The translations under genes and the position numbers were made by a program. The notes beneath the pieces were generated by a model. The model did no database searches and was not told where the DNA came from. It saw only the letters and a list, made by a program, of their open reading frames with translations. A stretch of 64,000 bases of DNA, taken from positions 62,001-126,000 of the forward strand of contig LVLI01000341.1 of the NCBI GenBank assembly GCA_001687465.1. The letters run 5' to 3'. Shown here in pieces: positions 37,063-47,118 of this stretch. This DNA comes from Halocafeteria seosinensis (lineage: Eukaryota; Sar; Bigyra; Bicosoecida). Every line of letters begins with the position of its first letter. Position 1 is the stretch's first letter.

Positions 37063-37180
37063 GGTGGCGTCATATATGACCTAAACAACCCTCTATCTTC
37101 GTAAAACACTAAAGTAGCTGGGTAGATTGAAGTTGAAAGAGTGGCTTGTTAGGGGAAAACTAATCTTCGATATAAGGGCC

Positions 37181-38274
37181 ATGATGAGGCGTGCACAGAG
37201 TACGGTGTCTTCGCTTGTGAGAGGCTTCAGGCCACATTCACTCCGAACTGCGTCCGTCGTTGTACAGAAGCCGATACTGGCGTCTAATGGCCATCAACTT
37301 CGATGGTTTGGGAAGGCCAAACAAGCGCCCACTAGAAGGAAGAATGAGCCTCAAGTGACTGCCAATGAGGACATTAAGGGTTCCAAATTTCGGGTGGTAG
37401 ATGAGGATGGAGCACAGCTGGGGATCATGCAAAGAGACGACGCATTCCAGAAAGCGAGAGAACAGAATCAGGACTTGGTCTTGGTGGCGCCAGATGCTTC
37501 GCCTCCCGTATGCAAGTTAACCTCAGCCATTAAGCTCAAACGCAAGAGGGAGAAGGAAAAGAAGGAAGCACAGCGCCAGGAACGAGCCAATAAACTCAAA
37601 GAGATGAGATTCACTGCGAAAATTGAACCTCATGATCTTGAGGTAAAAATCGAAAAAGTTAGGAAATTCCTACGCGAACAGAAGAAAAACGTCCGAGTGA
37701 CCGTGGCATATAACCCAGGTGTTCCTCATGCGTACCAGGAACCATTGCGTCGGAAGGTGTTGAGGCAAATTGTTCGGAGCATTAACCTCGATGCGTTTGT
37801 GGATCCCAAGACGATGCAAGTTCAAGGGCCGTTCATCATGGTCGATTTGAAAGCTGATACAGTCAAGAAGGATCCACAAGATCATTTTGCCATATTGCCA
37901 CTCTTGGAGAAACCATTACAGGTTAGTAAATGCTTCTCTAAAAGTACTCTTTGAACTAAACTTTCCAACAATTTGGTTCGCAGGGTAGCGTTAGCGGGTC
38001 CACAATCAACACTTCGGCCGATGCCGCCGCAGCAGCAGCGAAAGCAGATCCCGATACAAAGGAGGACGTTGTTGGTGCTTCGCAAGTCTCTGAGACGTCC
38101 AAGGAGACACGTGCAACAGAGAGTCTAGCCGAATATATGTCAAAGAAGGCTACGTCTTTAAAGAAGGAATCCAAAGCCAAACGGCTAGCCCGCTCAAAGT
38201 CCTTGAAGAACAATCGAAGACAGACTGAAACAGACCGAGTAGAAAGAGCAGGATTTGGGACAACGCATGAATAA
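37181..38274 (+). CDS. Translation initiation factor IF-3, mitochondrial
   Basis: IF-3 binds the organellar small ribosomal subunit, keeps subunits apart and proofreads the initiator tRNA. Exons 37181-37921 and 37984-38274 (62-nt intron) encode 343 aa. A basic, Arg/Ser-rich presequence of about 60 residues ('MMRRAQSTVSSLVRGFRPH') suggests mitochondrial import. The IF3-N domain runs about 65-135 ('FRVVDEDGAQLGIMQRDDAFQKA', 'LVLVAPDASPPVCKL'), then the helical linker 'KRKREKEKKEAQRQERANKLKEM', then IF3-C ('ARKIEPHDLEVKIEKVRKFL'-like segment through 'GPFIMVDLK'). Exon 2 adds an unusual tail: Ala-rich, then Lys/Arg/Ser-rich, about 97 residues absent from bacterial IF-3. The first ATG pair in frame is at 37181/37184; the upstream in-frame TTG at 37127 is not a likely start. 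Plastid targeting is the alternative. Confidence 0.88.
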
Positions 38275-38558
38275 ATTATCCTATCATTTTGCGAAACTCG
38301 CGGTAGCCATCCTAAGATCACACTGTGCCTCGATGAAGTCACTTTCTACGGTAGTTAGTGTGTTAGGATGTTTAACATAACACAGAGCTGGATTATGCGA
38401 ACTTGCTGTGTTATATACATTTATTATTAGCCGTATGGGCTTAACTTCGCAGTGCTAAGGATATTTTCTCTCTCAGTAGACACACGAAAGTATGATACAA
38501 TCTATACACACACCCTTTTCTTCTGCGCCTTGTAGATCAAGAAGACTAATGTATAATC

Positions 38559-39467
38559 CTAAACCACAGCTTTACGATCGAGATTGTCCTCCGAACCCAC
38601 AGGTGAATAAGCACCATCACCACTGAGAGTGTCTCGGCCTTTGGGGGGCTCTGGGTCCTTGGGTCTCCACACATGTGAATGCACGTGGAATTGTAAATAT
38701 CCGATAATAATTCCAGATGTAATATCCACCGAATAGTGACTCCTTGAAAGCAGTACGAAAATAACTTGTAACCCTGCCATGACGGACATGAAAATCGTCA
38801 CGAGTACAGCGGTTCTCTTCGACGTCATCTGACGGAAGTAGTACCAAAACAGACACGCGGTCGTCGTAGCAAAAAACATGTGCCCTGAAAATATTAGGTC
38901 TCCACAATTCTGGGCCGTTTTGGGGTTGCCAAATATCTCAGACAGGCTCTTCGGGCGATTTCGTGCCTCAATCTCTCCGACACAGTGTTTCGCGGTTCCT
39001 GGAAGGCTGGTAGGGATATAGATCATCATACGCAGCACTTCTCCCGTGGCGATTGCGTATAACAGACGGGTCATAATGTTAATCGTGTAGTATGGAGTAA
39101 ATCCACCTAGGCGGTGGTCCTTGAAATAGGGAAATAAGGCAACGGCAGCCACCGCAAAGCCAAAAAAGTATTGGAATAGTTCGTTGACGAGCCCGACGGC
39201 ATGGCTGTCCGACATGTCTGGTATGATTTCAAAACCCAGGTCCTTCAGATGCGTCTGCTTCAGAATCTCCGGGTTCTTGACATACCATGCAAGGGGTCTA
39301 TGGCGGTAAAAAGCAATATTGCGCCCAATGACAGTCTGCAAATAGCCGATAGTGAGCGCCGCGCCAATGATTTTCAGCCATGTTCGGTTGCTCTTCAAGA
39401 GCGCATAGTCCATCATGATGCGATTCTTGTGCTTTAGATAGATTTCTTTATACCACGACATTTTCAT
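38559..39467 (-). CDS. Sphingomyelin/inositolphosphoceramide synthase-like protein (PAP2_C)
   Basis: An intronless gene for 302 aa with about six membrane segments. It carries the lipid phosphatase-fold signature of the sphingomyelin synthase family: 'NCGDLIFSGHMFF' (Cys188-Gly-Asp, Ser194-Gly-His196) and 'SRSHYSVDITSG' (His244, Asp248), which supply the His-His-Asp triad. In this family the enzyme moves a phospho-headgroup from a glycerophospholipid to ceramide in Golgi or plasma membrane. Whether the product is sphingomyelin, ceramide phosphoethanolamine or inositol phosphoceramide cannot be told by eye. Met197 after the SGH is Thr or Ser in most relatives I recall. The start is the first of two close ATGs (39467, 39461). 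It converges with IF-3 (284 bp). Confidence 0.87.
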   Translation of the reverse strand: MKMSWYKEIYLKHKNRIMMDYALLKSNRTWLKIIGAALTIGYLQTVIGRNIAFYRHRPLAWYVKNPEILKQTHLKDLGFEIIPDMSDSHAVGLVNELFQYFFGFAVAAVALFPYFKDHRLGGFTPYYTINIMTRLLYAIATGEVLRMMIYIPTSLPGTAKHCVGEIEARNRPKSLSEIFGNPKTAQNCGDLIFSGHMFFATTTACLFWYYFRQMTSKRTAVLVTIFMSVMAGLQVIFVLLSRSHYSVDITSGIIIGYLQFHVHSHVWRPKDPEPPKGRDTLSGDGAYSPVGSEDNLDRKAVV

Positions 39468-40212
39468 TTCAGGGGGAGCTCTTAAACACGTATAATATTG
39501 TACAAAAGAGCCAACAAAACAATACCGGAGGTTCTCGTAGAATGTTGTCGGAAATCAATGGTTATGCACCACTTCTGCTACGTTATCAGCTCTTCATGTG
39601 TCGAACAATGAGGTATACAACCATGGGGCAGCAATACAATCAATACAATGGCGCAGAAAAGACTGTCTCGCACATACCCCCTTGAGTCAGTACCCAAGGT
39701 AGTGCAGTTCACGTCGGCCAGCTGACAACATTGGTCGAACAATTTGGTCCAGCAGGGCCATATGAAATAGTATGCATCGACAGTCGCCAATAGGAATTTG
39801 GTGCAAGAGTTTCGTGGTGATAAAAGCTATCGGATGGGATGGGGAAGTGATCTTTCTTGTGCTTATGGAATTCTTTACTTCGCGCACGTTATGAGGTTAG
39901 ACTGGAATTGACCACCTGTAGTCTCCCAAATGTCTAGAAACTTGGACTCAGTCAGTCACGTTGGCATTTCAATTTGTTTCTGGGAGAAGCATCATAGAGC
40001 CGTTACGACCTTCAAGCGAACAAAGGTATCGTGGACATGAAATGATAGACGTGGATGGTTTACGGTGAAAGTAGTAATTCTTCTACGTTACGCGATAGCT
40101 AATTCGACCCGCTCCTTCCCAGGAAGGACCTAAGAAGCGGTAAAACCCCAGCCAGCGGTCACATACATAATGCCCCGTTCACTACTGGATTTTACCAACA
40201 AACTTGCTCTAA
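39468..40212. other. Intergenic region, no gene seen
   Basis: 745 bp between the start of the sphingolipid synthase gene and the stop of the stefin gene, both on the minus strand. Frames are short and none is protein-like. The proximal 100 bp should hold the sphingolipid synthase promoter. Confidence 0.4.
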
Positions 40213-40854
40213 TTATAATTCCGAGTCAGCCTGAATGTTCTCTACCTGCTTTACTTCTACATTTCCCCCTTCATGTGGCAGCGCTCTGAAAGCGTGGATA
40301 GCAACATGTTCGGCATCGTTCACACGTGCCTGAGAGGCACCCAAAGGTTTTCCCACCATGACGTCATCAAAAACAAAGAACAATAAGCAGAGTCAGTGCT
40401 TACCTTAACACGGAAGTTCGTGCCAGCAACCTGCATACAAACTAAGGTGTGGTCCAAAAGATACAGTGCATGTCAAAGTGGCGCTTCAACTTACAACTTG
40501 GGTTTTGTATTCAACCACTTCCAGCTTGTCAACATTCTTCCCAAGCTTCTCTTGTACAGAGCGCTTCATCTGTAATACATGAGAGAAATAAAGTTGAGGA
40601 TGGCTTTATGGCATGCTTTTCGGTCGGAATCATGCAGCCAGAGGGAGAAAAGATATCCCAAGATGTTGTTGGAGCGTCTTTTCCACATCGTTACTCCAAC
40701 TGCTTCATACCTCCCCGTAGAACAAGGGTACCATTAGCTTTCTTTATCGTTGAGTCCATACCTCATCTGTTTCGAAGTGACCGCGCACTTCGTCATCAGC
40801 CGGTTTGGCTTGTCCAAAGCCGCCAACCATTTGTCCTCCACCACCAAGAGACAT
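40213..40854 (-). CDS. Stefin-type cystatin (cysteine protease inhibitor)
   Basis: A 103-aa intracellular inhibitor of papain-like proteases, split into four small exons on the minus strand: 40854-40762, 40569-40495, 40430-40404 and 40329-40213. Exon 3 is only 27 nt (nine codons). All junctions keep frame and have GT-AG ends; intron 1 is 192 nt, long for this locus. The joined protein aligns without gaps to animal stefins: an N-terminal Gly-rich segment 'MSLGGGGQMVGGFG' (the conserved Gly trunk), 'LEVVEYKTQVVAG' with the QVVAG hairpin loop at residues 55-59, 'TNFRVKARV', and 'AFRALPHEGG' supplying the second loop. No signal peptide, no cysteines, as in type 1 cystatins. The target proteases are not encoded in the window. 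Confidence 0.92.
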
Positions 40855-41097
40855 TTCCCGTATGGTCTAGTGCGAAAGAAAGAAAAGCACACAAAATGCT
40901 GACTTGGCTTTAAAAAATAAGGACTTCGCTTATCTTACGAGTTGAAACAAGCCTGTACATAATCGATGAATACATAGCAGCAAAGATACGGGTTGTTTGG
41001 TTTCTTCACAACTTCAACTAGACAATGCCCAATGCGTGTCTATTGAACACAGGCGAGGAAGGATCGAATAAGAGTAGCTAATACAATCTTTTTTGCG

Positions 41098-42295
41098 ATG
41101 GGACAGCGGCAGTGGTACTTGGTTGGAGCAACAGCTGGTGGATCTATCCTGGTCTGCTGCTTGTGGTGGTGGCGAAAGCACCGCCGAAGTCAGAAGAACG
41201 AAGAGGATGAGGATAATTCGACGTCCATGAACCAATTGCGGGAAGAATTGAGGAAATGGAAGTCACTCAGAGAAGAGGAGCGAAAAGGCCGAATACGAGC
41301 TGAGAAAGTATGTTGTGCTACTAGTTAGGGTGGCTCCCGCGTGCACGGTATAGCTTCATCTTGATTTGCAGCAATTGCAAGACAAAACGACGAAAGAGCA
41401 GGTAGCTCAAGGATATTCAATGCGGCCGATAGGAATTTTCCGGACCCCATTTCGCGATAGAAGAGGAACACCACGTCAAGGGGCATTTTGTCCCGCTGTA
41501 GAGGGTCAACTCATTCTGCATCCATCTATTGGACCCACTGCAGTAGAGAATCTGGAAGACTTCTCTCACGTCTGGGTCTTCTTTGCGTTCCATAAGAACA
41601 CAGGAAATAGAAGCACCAAAGACACGCATCAGGGTTTTAATTTCAAGGCAAAGATTGCTGCCCCTGGTCTGGCGGGGAAAACAACAGGTGCTTTGGCCAC
41701 TCGGACTCCTCATCGGCCGAATAACATTGGGCTCTCCCTCGTTAAGCTGGATTATATTGAAGAAAGGGAACTATCAGAAGAGGATATTCAACTTGGTTTG
41801 TACACTCCCTCTCTGGAAAACAGTCCGCAAGAGAAAAAGTATCGGCGTCGGTCTCGCCGCACAGTACTTCATTTCTCTGCCCTAGATCTCGTAGATGGAA
41901 CTCCTGTTTTTGATATTAAGCCGTTTGTTCCACTGTATGACTCTCCACCGGAACATGAATGCAGAGTACCTTCATGGATAGCAACTACTGCCCATGAAAG
42001 ACTAGGTGTAGTAATCCCTGAAGATGTTGTTGAACGAGCGACAGCGCTGCACACGGCCAGGGCTAAGGCCAAGTGGTGTTGTCACTCCTCCTCGGGTAAG
42101 ATGATTGAAGCACTTAAACAAATACTATCCTTGGATATCAGAAGCGTTCACCAGGGACGTGCTATAGGGAATGGTGAATCACCTTCCAAACATGAAAGTG
42201 ACACTTGTCCCTTCGAAGTGTGGTACGATAACCTTCATATAACGTGGAGACCAGGTACTCTAGACAATTTCCTTCATGTGTTAGACGTATCATGA
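41098..42295 (+). CDS. TRMO: TrmO/TsaA-family tRNA N6-methyltransferase, membrane-anchored
   Basis: TrmO methylates N6 of t6A37 in some tRNAs using S-adenosylmethionine. Exons 41098-41307 and 41372-42295 (64-nt intron) encode 377 aa. The TsaA beta-barrel is clear from about residue 80: 'MRPIGIFRTPFRDRRGTPRQG', 'LEDFSHVWVFFAFHKN', 'LATRTPHRPNNIGLSLVKL', and later 'DLVDGTPVFDIKPFVPLYDS'. The 'RxPxRPNxIGLS' and 'D...GTPVLDIKPY' blocks are the family signature. The first exon is unusual. It encodes a membrane span (about 7-22, 'LVGATAGGSILVCCLWWW') then a basic and charged helix ('RKHRRSQKNEEDEDN'), so the protein may be anchored in ER or mitochondrial membrane. I know no TrmO with this arrangement. 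The C-terminal 110 residues are family-specific. Confidence 0.88.
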
Positions 42296-42576
42296 ATAAA
42301 AGACGTAACTCTTCCTACCTTTCTGAACCGTTGCTCTAGACGTCCACGGGTCATGCATTCCTGCGTCCCCACAGATTCTCCTTCGGCCCGAGCATCGGAT
42401 AAACAGTTCCGGCGACACAAAGCGAATGGCTCTCCCGAGTACGTACTACATAATGAAAGGGATTCGGATTGTTCACAGGCATCACCCTTGTCTTGAAAAA
42501 CTCTAACATTTTCAAGGCGTTCCACTATTTGATTCTGGGCTGATGGTACAAGACAACGTCGTCTTGACTCTCCCAT
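42274..42576 (-). CDS. Possible small Cys-containing protein (100 aa)
   Basis: An ATG-initiated 100-codon minus-strand frame lies between TrmO and the sterol desaturase gene and overlaps the last 22 bp of TrmO. It contains six cysteines, including 'DACEQSESLSLC' and 'LCRRNC', somewhat like small twin-Cys mitochondrial proteins, but the spacing does not match CX9C. The codon use and content are ambiguous and an intron may interrupt it. I report it because it faces the sterol desaturase start in a divergent arrangement (59 bp). It may be spurious. Confidence 0.3.
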   Translation of the reverse strand: MGESRRRCLVPSAQNQIVERLENVRVFQDKGDACEQSESLSLCSTYSGEPFALCRRNCLSDARAEGESVGTQECMTRGRLEQRFRKVGRVTSFIHDTSNT

Positions 42577-42635
42577 TACGTACTATCAAGAGCTTGGCCC
42601 TCGCGTTCATTCATATATTACCTTCATCGTAAATA

Positions 42636-43571
42636 ATGCCAGCCAAAAGTACGAGTGGAAAAAAAGTGCTGCCTAAGAAAGCAGCACCGTTCCGGGAAGG
42701 CTTTATTCAGAGCAATGGGGGTCTAACCCTGGCTGCGTCACTTGGATTAGTCTTCATTCATACAAAAGGTGCAGAATGGTGGACTGAACTCTACGATTCT
42801 GTGGGTCCATACTGGAGTATATTCGTCACTATTTTCGTCATACCGAATATCTGCTTCCTTACTGTTGCTGGGTCGTATGCATTTCTGGATTTGGTTCCTG
42901 CGTTACAGAAGTGGGCTCTGCAGTATAAGACTCAGCCCAATGAACCCCCTCCCACGTGGTCTGAATATGCCTGGTGCGCTTTCATTGTGCTCAAGAACAT
43001 CATCTTGGTGGAAATACCCCTCTCCTACTGTTATTCGGAATTCTTGTTGCGATTTGGAGGACCTCTACGAGAACTTCCATCAATATGGACGTCACTGTCG
43101 GTGCTTCTCGTGTCAGCGATACTCGTTGATGTCATTTTCTTTTCGATGCACAAGCTCATGCATCATCCTATATTTTACAAGCATTTCCATAAGCAGCATC
43201 ATCAGTTTACTGCTCCTTGTGCATGGTCTGCCAAGTATTGCACGATGACAGAACATCTACTTGTCAACCTTCTCGCCGTTATCACTGGTAGCTGGATTCT
43301 ACGAGCTCACCCGCTAGTGGTCATGATATGGACGTCGATTGCCACGACCAATGCAACTTGTGTACATTCTGGATACGACGTTTCTAACTTTTTCCCCAAT
43401 CCGTATGCCCATGACTGGCACCACGAGAAGTGGTCAGAGAATTTCGGCTCAGTGGGGTTCATGGATGATATATGTGGAACTAATGAAGGATTCAAACAGA
43501 TGCTAATACCTGCTCACCTTTATTATAAAGATTATCATCCGCTGTATGTTGCCAAACGTAAAGAAATATGA
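42636..43571 (+). CDS. Sterol desaturase / fatty acid hydroxylase superfamily enzyme
   Basis: An intronless gene encoding a 311-aa integral membrane di-iron oxygenase. The histidine clusters are HKLMH at 172-176, HKQHH at 185-189, HSGYD at 244-248 and HDWHH at 259-263, matching the sterol C4-methyl oxidase/C5-desaturase superfamily pattern HX3H, HX2HH, HX2HH. Hydrophobic segments lie around 29-41, 60-85, 112-135 and 152-170 and at 208-232. Candidate activities are C4-methylsterol oxidase (ERG25-like), sphingolipid or alkane hydroxylase, or aldehyde decarbonylase; the sequence by eye does not decide. The N-terminus is Lys-rich ('KSTSGKKVLPKK'). The ATG at 42636 is the first in frame. Confidence 0.88.
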   Translation: MPAKSTSGKKVLPKKAAPFREGFIQSNGGLTLAASLGLVFIHTKGAEWWTELYDSVGPYWSIFVTIFVIPNICFLTVAGSYAFLDLVPALQKWALQYKTQPNEPPPTWSEYAWCAFIVLKNIILVEIPLSYCYSEFLLRFGGPLRELPSIWTSLSVLLVSAILVDVIFFSMHKLMHHPIFYKHFHKQHHQFTAPCAWSAKYCTMTEHLLVNLLAVITGSWILRAHPLVVMIWTSIATTNATCVHSGYDVSNFFPNPYAHDWHHEKWSENFGSVGFMDDICGTNEGFKQMLIPAHLYYKDYHPLYVAKRKEI

Positions 43572-43910
43572 GTTTGCACCACTGAGTTGCCGTTCTTGGG
43601 ATAGACATCAGGAGACATTCCTCGGCAACAACGTGTTTCTGCGCCTGTATTAATCGTAAATTTATTTGATAAATTGGCAGCAGTCTATTGATCTATCTGA
43701 AATGTTCATATATTCCAGTTTTCTTTCAAATTCTGTCAGTGACGCATGAAGGTAGCATCACTACTGGCGCAGCTATGACATAAAGAAGTACCTTGGAACT
43801 GCGCAATAGGTATATGCATTGCTTAATGCCAATTTAGCATCCTGGAGTGTTCGGCAATACTCTTTTCCTTTTAGGCGCCGTATGAGAAGATTCCCTAGCC
43901 ATTGAGCAGC
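43572..43910. other. Convergent intergenic region
   Basis: 339 bp between the stops of the sterol desaturase gene and the secreted orphan. AT-richer than the genes, as expected for 3' ends. No other structure seen. Confidence 0.4.
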
Positions 43911-44489
43911 CTACGGCGAGGAGTTAGAGTCCCGTCTTATTGGTCGAGAGACGTTTGTGCCGCTGCATCGTCTCATGGCCACCGTAAACCGAAAGGCGTT
44001 TCCACCTTCACGAACATCTTGAGTTGGGAATGAGGGAGAAGCCGACGGCGTTGCTTTGGAGACAGTGAGCTTTAGAAAAAACGTCCCGCAAGGAAGATGA
44101 GTGCTAATTGTACCTGCGAATTCCATACGTTTCGTGTCTAAATCTCCTGTAAGCCCGACAGAGGTGTAGGCGCAGTCATTCGAAAAATTCACACCTGTGG
44201 GCTCCATATTCAGCTTTTTGCTTGAAAACTTGGGTAGTACTCCCTCCACCTCATAAGATCCTCCACATTTACTATCTTCATGATAGTAGTTGAAATTTGC
44301 ATCCACCGTATTACCTTTCGTCTTCGTTATTTCGAGCTCCAGAGAAGTCCATCCTTGCGAACACAAGTATTCCCCCTTCCAAACTTGACCAGGCTGAAAA
44401 ATATCTACGTACATTGGCGCGGCAAGGCATCTCTCGCGGAGAATACCCAGAAAAGTGATCAAAGCTGTAACGAAGGCTTCTCTTCTCAT
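43911..44489 (-). CDS. Secreted orphan protein, single beta-rich domain
   Basis: A 192-aa protein with a probable signal peptide (residues 1-23, 'AFVTALITFLGILRERCLAAP'). The mature part begins with 'VWKGEYLCSQGWTSLELEITKTKGNTVDANFNYY', then 'CGGSYEVEGVLPKFSSKKLNMEP', 'GLTGDLDTKRMEFAGTI' and 'CGTFFLKL'. The alternating strand pattern and the four cysteines (about 43, 75, 105, 134) resemble small extracellular beta-barrel domains of bacterial and algal proteins that begin 'W.G.Y.C.QG.T.L.L.I', but I cannot name the family. The C-terminal 45 residues are Ser/Arg-rich and may be disordered or mis-spliced. It is probably extracellular or vacuolar. Confidence 0.7.
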   Translation of the reverse strand: MRREAFVTALITFLGILRERCLAAPMYVDIFQPGQVWKGEYLCSQGWTSLELEITKTKGNTVDANFNYYHEDSKCGGSYEVEGVLPKFSSKKLNMEPTGVNFSNDCAYTSVGLTGDLDTKRMEFAGTISTHLPCGTFFLKLTVSKATPSASPSFPTQDVREGGNAFRFTVAMRRCSGTNVSRPIRRDSNSSP

Positions 44490-44981
44490 TATCGGATATT
44501 TCCCGCCTTCAAACCTTTCTATCGATCAAACAGATGATATTCTTCGTGTTGATAATGTTCGTTCGGTGCTTATAGTGTTACCGTCCGCCGAGTCGGGGGG
44601 ACACCTGACCAAACGTCATACGGTAGGAGCAATACCAAATACACACACCTGACCAAACTGCAAAAGAGCCGCGGAGCGGGATATCCAGAATTTCTATTCT
44701 GAGCTGGTATACAATTGGTGGCTCTCGAGCACCTCAACATCAGTGGCACTCGGTATCAGAACATAAGCATCGTGTATAGCAGAGGAGAGACGCTGCATCT
44801 AAACAGTCCCACCAACATTTAATAATACAGCTGGCTTACTTGCGGCGCCGAGGCGGCAAACTTTTGTGCCAGCGCCGTATTTGTACAATTGTAATGCAAT
44901 GCTTGCAGGGTTTGTCGTCACTTTAGTTTCACTGATATATGATACAACTTGTTATCAGTTTGCGCTTGTTATAGGGGAAAT
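44490..44981. promoter_or_regulatory. Divergent promoter region, secreted orphan and TAF10
   Basis: 492 bp separate the two divergent start codons. A 13-bp direct repeat CACCTGACCAAAC occurs at about 44601-44613 and 44647-44659; each contains a CACCTG E-box core. No open frame with coding character was found. Confidence 0.4.
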
Positions 44982-45730
44982 ATGTCAGCCAATAACACAG
45001 GATCCAGCACCACCCCTGGAGGGGCAGGAGCCCACAGTCAGGATGTTCATATGAGTGGTACAGAGGCTTCCAAGACACAAGAGCAACAAGCAAAGGCTCA
45101 GAATGACCCATCCAGAAATGAAGAGGAAGAGGAGGAAGAAGACGATGAGGAAGAAAGCTCTAGTGAGGAAGGGTCTTCCGAGGAAGATGAATCCGATTCT
45201 GGAGACGAGGATACACATGCAGAAGGAGATAAGGACACATATTTTCAGGTACGCAATAAGAGGACGCCTGCTACTGTTAGGTTGCTTCATGGTCTCTTTC
45301 TATCATGCTCTGCTGCAGTTTCCACTGGCGACAGTGAAATATTGCCTTAGGAAAGGTGGCTGTGAACCTTCGGATGAAGCAGCGTACGCAATGCATTACT
45401 TATCAGTGGTGTTATTGAATCACCTCCTTACTATTCAATTGCTCCTGACCTGACAGGGTGAAATTCGCTGCATTCCTAGGGGATAGATTTGGACAGAGTA
45501 TTTTACGAGACGTGTTGGACAGAATCCAACCGCATCCAGCAGTCGAGATGTCTCCCCAAGGTACTCGAGTATTAACACGTGATACCCTGTTCGAAGCGTA
45601 CGTTCATTCTTATTGTGTGTCGTCTCCACTCTCGGAAAATTTTATTTGGGAAACGTTTAGCCATTGCAGATTCAGCCAGATAGGTCTCTCACTACCTAAG
45701 TCATCATACCATATGGATGCCGACAGTTGA
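44982..45730 (+). CDS. TAF10: TAF10, histone-fold subunit of TFIID and SAGA
   Basis: TAF10 pairs with TAF3, TAF8 or SUPT7L through its histone fold. I assemble four exons: 44982-45248, 45319-45383, 45457-45597 and 45670-45730 (introns 70, 73 and 72 nt), giving 177 aa. No single exon is recognisable; the joined protein is. Exon 2 gives 'FPLATVKYCLRKGGCEPSDEA', which joins exon 3 'AVKFAAFLGDRFGQSILRDVL'. This aligns without gaps to human TAF10 'GYYLNRAGFEASD' and 'ISLAAQKFISDIANDAL'. The C-terminal 'RVLTRDTLFEAFSQIGLSLPK' matches TAF10 'YTLTMEDLTPALSEYGINVKK'. The N-terminal 89 residues are disordered and extremely acidic (runs of E, D and S). A strong GTACGC donor at 45384 sets exon 2. The next-frame basic reading of exon 1 is a shadow. 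Confidence 0.85.
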
Positions 45731-45787
45731 GACTGCTACAAATGTATATGCGCAAGGGAGCTTCGTAGTTGAAATGTTCCATTGATA

Positions 45788-46881
45788 TTACGATCCTTGG
45801 TCTAAATTAGCTAATGCTTGCTTAACAAACCTGGCTGCAGTTTGCGGATGCAGCAGCTTTTTCGGTTCTAGACCTTCCTTTTCGCTCAAGTTATAGACTT
45901 CGGTAATTGTGACGGGAGTAATAAACGCAGAAGATGCTCTAAGCGCTTCAATGACATTCGCTACGCGAGCGATTCTTAATCGGGCCTCTGGTTTTATCTG
46001 TCTGTTAGCCATGAGTTCACGCTTTTTCTCTACTGCATGAGCTATGCCTGCCTCCACATTCTTCTTTAATTCCTCTTTCTCTTCCGCCGACATGGATGTT
46101 TCAGCGTCCAAATCAAAGGTCTCAGTGAGCCAAATGTATCCGTTATTTCCTAATATCACATCCACTTGGCATGGTAACGTGATGAAGTGCTGTTTCAGCC
46201 TCTTTATCAAGGCAGGAGGAACACGGAGAAAGACCCCGTTTTCCAACTTGCCATACTTCAGCGACCGTGCGTGGAGAGCCATACCTCCATCCTCATAGTA
46301 AGAATGAACATCAGCCTGCGTACAACCGATCCAACCCCGGCAATCATTCTTAAACGACAAACAGGAAATGTAAATAAGTATTGGTCACTTACGCTGACCA
46401 GATCATGTTCTGACAAAATACTTCTCATCTGTAATTGGTCCTCCGTTGTCCGTCTTCGCTGAACTCCCCCAGAGAGATTTATCGACGACAGCATCAGGAT
46501 GGCATGCTGCCGAGCATTAACATCGACTGTCCATCGTTTGGATCCCACCTCCACAATACGGCCGACTACCACATCTCCTACTTCGCCTACGTATCGTGAA
46601 CTAATTGGCTGTACAGAAATCAAGCGATTCACGCGTTGGACGAGTCCGGCTACGTTAGCGTACAGGGCTCCATTTTGGACATACGTTCCGTGTCCTCGCA
46701 GGTTCCCCGCTTCCGGACAAATGTACGAGCCGGGAGTAACCACAACATTGTTTGTGGCAAGCATGCCTTCATCAGCGCCCTCTACTTCATCGGAGTGTTG
46801 CTGGGTTTGGGAGTCCGTCCTTCGTTGCTCCAGCGCAGCTTCGCGCTGTGCCGCTATCGATGCTGCTCCACTGGTCGACAT
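45788..46881 (-). CDS. RRP4: RRP4, RNA exosome cap subunit
   Basis: RRP4 (EXOSC2) is one of three S1/KH subunits capping the exosome ring and guiding RNA into it. Exons 46881-46393 and 46315-45788 (77-nt intron) encode 338 aa. The N-terminal domain starts at 'VVVTPGSYICPEAGNLRGHGTYVQNGALYANVAG', the S1 domain follows ('YVGEVGDVVVGRIVEVGSKRWTVDVNARQHAILMLSSINL'), and the KH-like end has 'ALHARSLKYGKLENGVFLRVPPALIKRLKQHFITL' and 'VILGNNGYIWL'. The 'RSLKYGKL' and 'GNNGYIW' blocks are the classic RRP4 signatures. The first about 45 residues are polar and disordered and specific to this lineage. It converges with TAF10 (57 bp). Confidence 0.95.
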
Positions 46882-47118
46882 TATTATTAGTAAACCGGGA
46901 AGCTATAGAACTAAGCACCAAACATAGCACTTCATTCATGTGCTGGATATAGACACTTCTCTAGGTGAGTCCAACAAAAGTTTGTCCGGTGTCAGACTGG
47001 TCTCTACAAACCAAGCTTTATTGAGCTATTTAGCGTCTCTCGGAGACCATTGTTTCAACATAGGTTCGATTATATAGTGTCCTATGGTAGTATAGTGCAT
47101 GCGGGTTTGATAAAAATC

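Noticed and set aside
45055-45453. Basic 132-codon frame overlapping TAF10 exon 1
   Set aside because: It is the +1 shadow of the acidic exon 1. Its end contains the real exon 2 in a joined frame, but the poly-Glu frame is the coding one.
45384-45456. A 46-nt intron (45411-45456) for TAF10
   Set aside because: It would use a weak GTTATT donor and be shorter than all others. The GTACGC donor at 45384 gives a 73-nt intron and a gap-free match to TAF10.
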